Made by a program: the position numbers and the translations under genes. Below are positions 43,030 to 47,830 of a stretch of DNA of 47,830 nucleotides, piece after piece. The DNA is from Hoeflea sp. (GTDB lineage: Bacteria > Pseudomonadota > Alphaproteobacteria > Rhizobiales > Rhizobiaceae), in contig NZ_JACIYP010000037.1 of the NCBI RefSeq assembly GCF_014359905.1, forward strand, positions 1 through 47,830. Reading direction: 5' to 3'. Every line of letters starts with the position of its first letter. Position 1 is the first letter of the stretch. The notes under the pieces are model-generated. The model did not search any database. It had not been told where the DNA came from and worked only from the letters and a program-made list of their open reading frames with translations.

Positions 43030-45663
43030 CTACCTGGGATCGATATCGTCTTCCGTCGGCACGAGGATTTCCCGCTTGCCGGCATGGTTGGCGGCGCTGA
43101 TGATGCCCTCGTTTTCCATTCGCTCGATCAGCGAGGCGGCACGATTGTAGCCGATGCCGAGCCGCCGCTGGATGTAGGAGGTCGACGCCTTGCCGTCGCG
43201 CAGCACGATCGCCACCGCCTGGTCGTAGGGATCCTCGGACTCCGCGAGATTGGAAGTGCCCGCAGGCCCGCCGCCGCCATCGCCCTCTTCATCATCCTCG
43301 GTGATCGCTTCGAGATATTCGGGCACGCCCTGGGTCTTGAGATGGGCGACGATGTCCTCGACCTCCTTGTCCGACACGAATGGCCCGTGCACGCGCTGGA
43401 TGCGTCCGCCGCCGGCCATGAACAGCATGTCGCCCATGCCGAGCAGCTGTTCGCCGCCCTGTTCGCCCAGAATCGTGCGGCTGTCGATCTTGGATGTGAC
43501 CTGGAAGGAGATGCGGGTCGGGAAGTTGGCCTTGATCGTGCCGGTGATGACATCGACGGAGGGCCGCTGGGTGGCCATGATGACGTGAATGCCCGCCGCA
43601 CGCGCCATCTGCGCCAGCCGCTGCACCGCGCCCTCGATGTCCTTGCCGGCCACCATCATCAGATCGGCCATCTCGTCGATCAGCACGATGATGTAGGGCA
43701 GGGGCGTGAGATCGAATTCCTCGGTCTCGTACACCGCCTCGCCGGTGTGGCGGTCGAAGCCGGTCTGCACGGTGCGGGTCATCGGCTCGCCCGAGCTTGC
43801 CGCCTGTTCGACCCGCGCATTGAAGCCGTCGATGTTGCGCACGCCGATTTTCGACATCTTCTTGTAGCGCTCCTCCATCTCGCGGACGGTCCATTTGAGC
43901 GCAACGACCGCCTTCTTCGGATCCGTGACCACGGGGGTGAGCAGATGCGGGATGCCGTCATAGACCGACAGTTCCAGCATTTTCGGGTCGATCATGATCA
44001 GCCGGCATTTCGACGGATCCATCTTGTAGAGAATCGACAGGATCATGGTGTTGATCGCCACCGACTTGCCCGAACCGGTGGTTCCGGCGACCAGCAGGTG
44101 CGGCATCTTGGCGAGATCGGCGATCACCGGCTCGCCGCCGATGGTCTTGCCGAGCGCCAGCCCGAGCCTTGCCTTCGAGGTTTCGAAATCACGGCTGGCG
44201 ATGAGTTCGCGCAGATAGACGGTCTCGCGCTTCTGGTTGGGCAGTTCGATGCCGATGGCGTTGCGGCCGGGAACGACCGCGACACGGGCGGCGATGGCGC
44301 TCATCGAGCGGGCGATGTCATCGGCAAGCCCGATGACGCGCGAGGACTTGATGCCGGGCGCCGGCTCCAGCTCGTACATCGTCACCACCGGCCCGGGCCG
44401 GACATGGATGATCTCGCCCTTGACGCCGAAATCCTCGAGCACGCCCTCGAGCATGCGGGCGTTCTGCTCCAGCGCCTCGGGCGACAGCGACGCATCCTTG
44501 GCCATGTTGCGGGGCTCGGTGAGCAGGTGCACCGATGGCAGCGAGAAGCCATGCTCCTCAAGCATCGAGCCCTGTGCGTCGCGCTGAACGCGCGCGCCGG
44601 GTTTTGGCCGTTCGGCCGGTGCTGCGATGCGCGGCGAGGCGCCAGCCGGGCGGTCGGGCTGCACCCCCCTGGACGGCGCCGCCTGGGGACGCCAGTCCGC
44701 CGCCGGATCCTCATCATCGGTATCGCCGGAGAGGACGCCATCGGGAAGAACCTCGTCGTCGAGATCAAAAGGCGGCTCATCGTCGAGAGACGGGGTCCGC
44801 TTGCGCGAAACCGCGGCGAAGCCGGGCTCGACCCTTGCGGACGATACCGGCCGCGGATCCGCGAAGATGTGATCGTCGTCGATGTCATATTCGGTGTTGA
44901 GATCGAGCGGCTCGTCCGGCATGACCCGGCGCCTGGCCGAGGAGGCAAGGCCGGCAAGGCGGCGGACCCGGCCGCGCAAGGTGTACCAGGAGTGAGTGAT
45001 CGCGCCCAGCAGCAGCGACCCGCCCGGTTCATCCTCTTCGTCGTCGTTTTCGCCGATGTCGGCTTTGGCGATGGCTGCAGCCGGGCCGCGGCCCGTCAGT
45101 CCGGCGCCATAGGCGAGCAGCCAGCCCGCGGCGGGCGCCAGCAGCAGCCCGAGAATCACCGCGACCAGGCCCGACGGGAAGCCGCCGGTAAACACGGACG
45201 GGATCTTCAGCGCCATGTCGCCGAGCACGCCGCCAAGCCCGTTGGGCAAGGGCCAGTTCGCCGAAGCGGGCATCAAGCCGAACAGCGCCGCGGTCAGCCA
45301 TGCGCCGCCAAACCAGGCTGCGCCCCGGCGGGAAATCCGGTCGACCGGGTGATTGCGCAACAGGCCGATCGCCCAGAACAGGGCAGGCAGCAAAGCAATG
45401 ATGCCCGCAAGCCCGAAAAACTGCATCACCAGATCCGCGAAGGCCGCGCCGCCGAACCCGAGCGCATTGTGCGGAACAGCGCCATTGGCGTTGGAGAAGC
45501 TTGGGTCGGCAACGTTCCAGGTGGCAAGCGCCGCGATCGCCAGCGCCAGGCCTGCAAGGATCGCCAGACCGGCCACAAACCTGATCTGCCGCCTGAGCAA
45601 TGCGCCGAGCAGGGTGTTGCGTGGGGAAACGCCTTGGGAAAGTGTGGAAGAGCCTGACTGCAT
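43030..45663 (-). CDS. ftsK: DNA translocase FtsK
   Basis: Septal DNA pump that clears chromosome termini and activates XerCD recombination at division. The 877-residue protein has about four N-terminal membrane helices (residues ~25-190), a variable linker rich in Pro, Asp and Arg (about 200-370), the RecA-like motor with Walker [11 protein letters not shown] (K533), Walker [14 protein letters not shown], and a C-terminal gamma winged helix ending in [20 protein letters not shown]. It has a CtrA-type site 71 bases upstream and a weak ribosome site. Confidence 0.97.
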   Translation of the reverse strand: MQSGSSTLSQGVSPRNTLLGALLRRQIRFVAGLAILAGLALAIAALATWNVADPSFSNANGAVPHNALGFGGAAFADLVMQFFGLAGIIALLPALFWAIGLLRNHPVDRISRRGAAWFGGAWLTAALFGLMPASANWPLPNGLGGVLGDMALKIPSVFTGGFPSGLVAVILGLLLAPAAGWLLAYGAGLTGRGPAAAIAKADIGENDDEEDEPGGSLLLGAITHSWYTLRGRVRRLAGLASSARRRVMPDEPLDLNTEYDIDDDHIFADPRPVSSARVEPGFAAVSRKRTPSLDDEPPFDLDDEVLPDGVLSGDTDDEDPAADWRPQAAPSRGVQPDRPAGASPRIAAPAERPKPGARVQRDAQGSMLEEHGFSLPSVHLLTEPRNMAKDASLSPEALEQNARMLEGVLEDFGVKGEIIHVRPGPVVTMYELEPAPGIKSSRVIGLADDIARSMSAIAARVAVVPGRNAIGIELPNQKRETVYLRELIASRDFETSKARLGLALGKTIGGEPVIADLAKMPHLLVAGTTGSGKSVAINTMILSILYKMDPSKCRLIMIDPKMLELSVYDGIPHLLTPVVTDPKKAVVALKWTVREMEERYKKMSKIGVRNIDGFNARVEQAASSGEPMTRTVQTGFDRHTGEAVYETEEFDLTPLPYIIVLIDEMADLMMVAGKDIEGAVQRLAQMARAAGIHVIMATQRPSVDVITGTIKANFPTRISFQVTSKIDSRTILGEQGGEQLLGMGDMLFMAGGGRIQRVHGPFVSDKEVEDIVAHLKTQGVPEYLEAITEDDEEGDGGGGPAGTSNLAESEDPYDQAVAIVLRDGKASTSYIQRRLGIGYNRAASLIERMENEGIISAANHAGKREILVPTEDDIDPR

Positions 45664-45733
45664 GGTGACTACTTGTCCGAACGGGTTTCGGGCTCTGACG
45701 AACCCATCTCGATGAAACCTAACCGGCGCCGGG

Positions 45734-45749
45734 TTAATACGGCATTAAC
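45734..45749. promoter_or_regulatory. CtrA-type site upstream of ftsK
   Basis: TTAA-TACGGCA-TTAAC, part of the larger dyad GGTTAAT-ACGGC-ATTAACC, matches the CtrA consensus TTAA-N7-TTAAC on both strands. It lies 71 bases before the ftsK start codon, which fits cell-cycle control of a division gene. Confidence 0.7.
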
Positions 45750-45776
45750 CATGCATCATTTGCTGCATCATCAACC

Positions 45777-45806
45777 AAAAAACGCGGCCCGAAATGCCGG
45801 GCCGCG
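45777..45806 (-). terminator. Intrinsic terminator of the glnK-amtB operon
   Basis: On the minus strand CGCGGCCCG and CGGGCCGCG form a nine-pair stem with a six-base loop, followed by TTTTTT. It starts 27 bases past the amtB stop and ends before the ftsK promoter region, so the two transcription units are separated. Confidence 0.93.
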
Positions 45807-45832
45807 CCTGTGATGCAAAATCGGCGAACGGA

Positions 45833-47182
45833 TCAGCCGTGATAGGCAGCTTCGCCATGCGATGCCAGATCGAGACCCTGGCGTTCGTCCTCGACACTGA
45901 CGCGCAGGCCCAGTGTCATGTCGACGATCTTGTAGAGGACAATCGAGACGATGCCGCACCACAGAATGGTGATGCCCACCGCCGAGGCCTGGATCATGAA
46001 CTGGGACCCGACCGCGTAGTCCTCGCCGCCGGCGCCGCCCAGGCCCGGCATGTTGACAACGGCTGTTCCGAGCGCGCCGACAATGCCGCCGATGCCATGG
46101 ATGCCGAACACATCCGCCGTATCGTCATAGCCGAACTTGTTCTTGACGACCGCGACGAAGTAGTAGCAAAGCCCCGAAGCGACCGCACCGAGCGCGATGG
46201 CGCCAACCGGACCGGCAAAGCCGGCGGCAGGCGTCACGGCAACAAGGCCAGCGATCATGCCGGAGACGGCGCCCAGGAGCGACGCCTTGCCACGGTGCAG
46301 GGTTTCAATCGCCGTCCAGGCCAGGATTGCCCCTGCGGTTGCGGTGAAGGTGTTGATTGTCGCAAGGGCCGCGCCGCCATTGGCTTCAAGGTTGGACCCG
46401 GCGTTGAAGCCGAACCAGCCAAACCACAGAAGGCATGCGCCCACCATGGTCAGCGTCATCGAGTGTGGCGCCATCATGTCACGGCCGAAGCCGGTGCGCT
46501 TGCCGATCATGATTGCCCCGACAAGGCCGGCAATGCCGGCATTGATGTGAACGACGGTGCCGCCGGCAAAGTCGAGCGCGCCCATCTTGAACAGCAACCC
46601 GTTGGCGTCCCACACCATGTGGGCGACCGGGAAATAGACGAAGGTCACCCACAGCGCCACGAACAGCATGACGGCCGAGAACCGGACGCGCTCGGCGAAG
46701 GCGCCGACGATCAGCGCCGGCGTGATGCAGGCAAAGGTCATCTGGAAGGCAATGAAGATATATTCCGGGATCATCACGCCGTCGGAAAAGGTGGCGGCTT
46801 CGCTGGCAGGCGTGACGCCTGCAAGGAACATCTTGGCGGTTCCGCCCCAGAAGGCGCTTTCCGAGCCGCCAAAGGCGAAGGAATAGCCGTAAAGCACCCA
46901 GATCACCATCACGAGAGCCGTGATCAGGGTGCACTGGATCAAAACGGAGAGCATGTTCTTGGTCCGCACCAGGCCGCCATAGAACAGCGCCAGCCCAGGC
47001 AGGATCATCAGCAGCACCAGGATGGTCGAGACCAGCATGAAAGCGGTGTCGCCCTTGTCGATTGTGGCGGCGGCGGGGGCGGACGCATCCTGCGCGAACG
47101 CCGGAAACGCGAGGGCAGCCAACGCGCCGGCCGCGATCAGGCCAAGCCGCAGCGGGGAAGTATGGGAGATCTGAAAGGTCAT
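45833..47182 (-). CDS. amtB: Ammonium transporter AmtB
   Basis: Inner-membrane ammonium channel, inhibited by GlnK. The 449-residue protein has a signal peptide (about 1-29, ending AFPAFAQ), eleven membrane helices, and the family signature DFAGGTVVHINAGIAGLVGA, with the Phe/His pore residues in FACITPALIVGAFAERVRFS and HGIGGIVGALGTA. The ATG at 47182 follows AGGAGA. It is 19 bases after glnK and ends in an intrinsic terminator. The C-terminal tail, which contacts GlnK, is ETLGLRVSVEDERQGLDLAS-like and intact. Confidence 0.97.
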   Translation of the reverse strand: MTFQISHTSPLRLGLIAAGALAALAFPAFAQDASAPAAATIDKGDTAFMLVSTILVLLMILPGLALFYGGLVRTKNMLSVLIQCTLITALVMVIWVLYGYSFAFGGSESAFWGGTAKMFLAGVTPASEAATFSDGVMIPEYIFIAFQMTFACITPALIVGAFAERVRFSAVMLFVALWVTFVYFPVAHMVWDANGLLFKMGALDFAGGTVVHINAGIAGLVGAIMIGKRTGFGRDMMAPHSMTLTMVGACLLWFGWFGFNAGSNLEANGGAALATINTFTATAGAILAWTAIETLHRGKASLLGAVSGMIAGLVAVTPAAGFAGPVGAIALGAVASGLCYYFVAVVKNKFGYDDTADVFGIHGIGGIVGALGTAVVNMPGLGGAGGEDYAVGSQFMIQASAVGITILWCGIVSIVLYKIVDMTLGLRVSVEDERQGLDLASHGEAAYHG

Positions 47183-47201
47183 GGGTGTGTCTCCTGTTGC
47201 C

Positions 47202-47618
<417 letters not shown>

Positions 47619-47627
47619 TCATTCCCT

Positions 47628-47643
47628 ATCAAGTGCCGTGCCA
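47628..47643 (-). promoter_or_regulatory. Sigma-54-like promoter of glnK-amtB
   Basis: TGGCACG-GCAC-TTGAT on the minus strand matches the -24 element exactly and keeps the GG-N10 spacing, but the -12 dinucleotide is GA where GC is normal. It fits the known NtrC control of glnK-amtB. A possible NtrC half-site TGTGCA lies at 47717-47722, without a clear partner. Confidence 0.6.
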
Positions 47644-47830
47644 AGCGGCTCTGCCGCGCAAAATCAGCCGAGACAGCGGGCAAACAGCTTGAACCGGAAG
47701 CAGAAAGACTGAATTTTGTGCATTCTGCGCGGCTTGAGTGATGAATATTTCAGCAGGGCCAATCCGTGCCTGATCCAGGTCACTGCCATTCATCCTCCGG
47801 AAACGCAGGCAGCAGACATAAAAATGGGGC
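47644..47830. other. Upstream flank of glnK to the window end
   Basis: No gene can be supported in these 187 bases. They should hold activator sites for the glnK promoter and perhaps the start of the next gene past the edge. TGATCCAGGTCA near 47771 resembles an FNR box but has two mismatches in the conserved arms. Confidence 0.35.

Noticed and set aside
43024..45657. An 877-codon plus-strand frame opposite ftsK
   Set aside because: Exact mirror of ftsK codons with Arg/Gly/His-rich composition; shadow of the real gene.
47766..47782. Second FNR-type box near the window end
   Set aside because: CTGATCCAGGTCAC has mismatches in the conserved TTGAT/ATCAA arms.

Overview
The window is an ordinary piece of a GC-rich alphaproteobacterial chromosome, most likely from the Hyphomicrobiales (Rhizobiales), near Hoeflea or another Rhizobiaceae/Phyllobacteriaceae relative. 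This rests on the gene families and their order: sdhCDAB, a BAX-inhibitor gene with a structured leader, rlmN, argG, typA, hemC-hemD-Mic60-like-hemY, a CenR-type regulator, ftsK-lolA-xthA and glnK-amtB. The placement comes from recognising families and synteny by eye, not from a database search. No rRNA, tRNA, CRISPR array, prophage or complete insertion sequence was seen.

Layout. 0-5.5 kb: succinate dehydrogenase (sdhCDAB), a GNAT acetyltransferase and a BI-1/YbhL membrane protein with a structured 5' leader. 5.5-12 kb: an ABC permease/ATPase pair divergent from a TesA-like esterase, then thpR, a small tyrosine phosphatase, a pterin dehydratase, a YkvA-like protein and an ECF sigma factor with no anti-sigma factor beside it. 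12-19.7 kb: an IalB-like secreted protein, a TetR/membrane-protein pair with twin operators, a WYL regulator facing a small unknown gene, rlmN, a LysE exporter, OmpW under a perfect FNR-type box, and a short-chain dehydrogenase under a large palindrome. 19.9-31 kb: argG, a mosaic palindromic repeat, an M3 oligopeptidase, a VOC protein, typA with an attenuator-like leader and a coupled chloramphenicol-acetyltransferase-type gene, a GNAT, ppa, yggT-yggU, an MFS transporter and a TerB-like protein. 31-39 kb: the heme operon hemC-hemD-Mic60-like-hemY, divergent from tsaD and three small genes. 39-47.8 kb: an L,D-transpeptidase divergent from the CenR-like regulator, a cNMP-domain protein, xthA, an antitoxin relic, lolA, ftsK, amtB and glnK.

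How the genes fit together. Several groups are functional units: complex II, tetrapyrrole synthesis together with a membrane-shaping Mic60-like protein, outer-membrane lipoprotein sorting next to chromosome segregation, and PII-controlled ammonium uptake. Regulation can be read in many gaps: an FNR/FixK box, CtrA-type TTAA-N7-TTAAC sites before ftsK and before a GNAT gene, a sigma-54-like promoter before glnK, and four dyad operators beside regulators or an enzyme gene.

I see no large undescribed system. The most interesting items are small: the mutually exclusive hairpins before typA, the four-hairpin repeat after argG, two related dyads in opposite orientation between the BI-1 leader and the ABC permease, a decayed Phd-type antitoxin between lolA and xthA, and compact palindromes placed on or beside stop codons.
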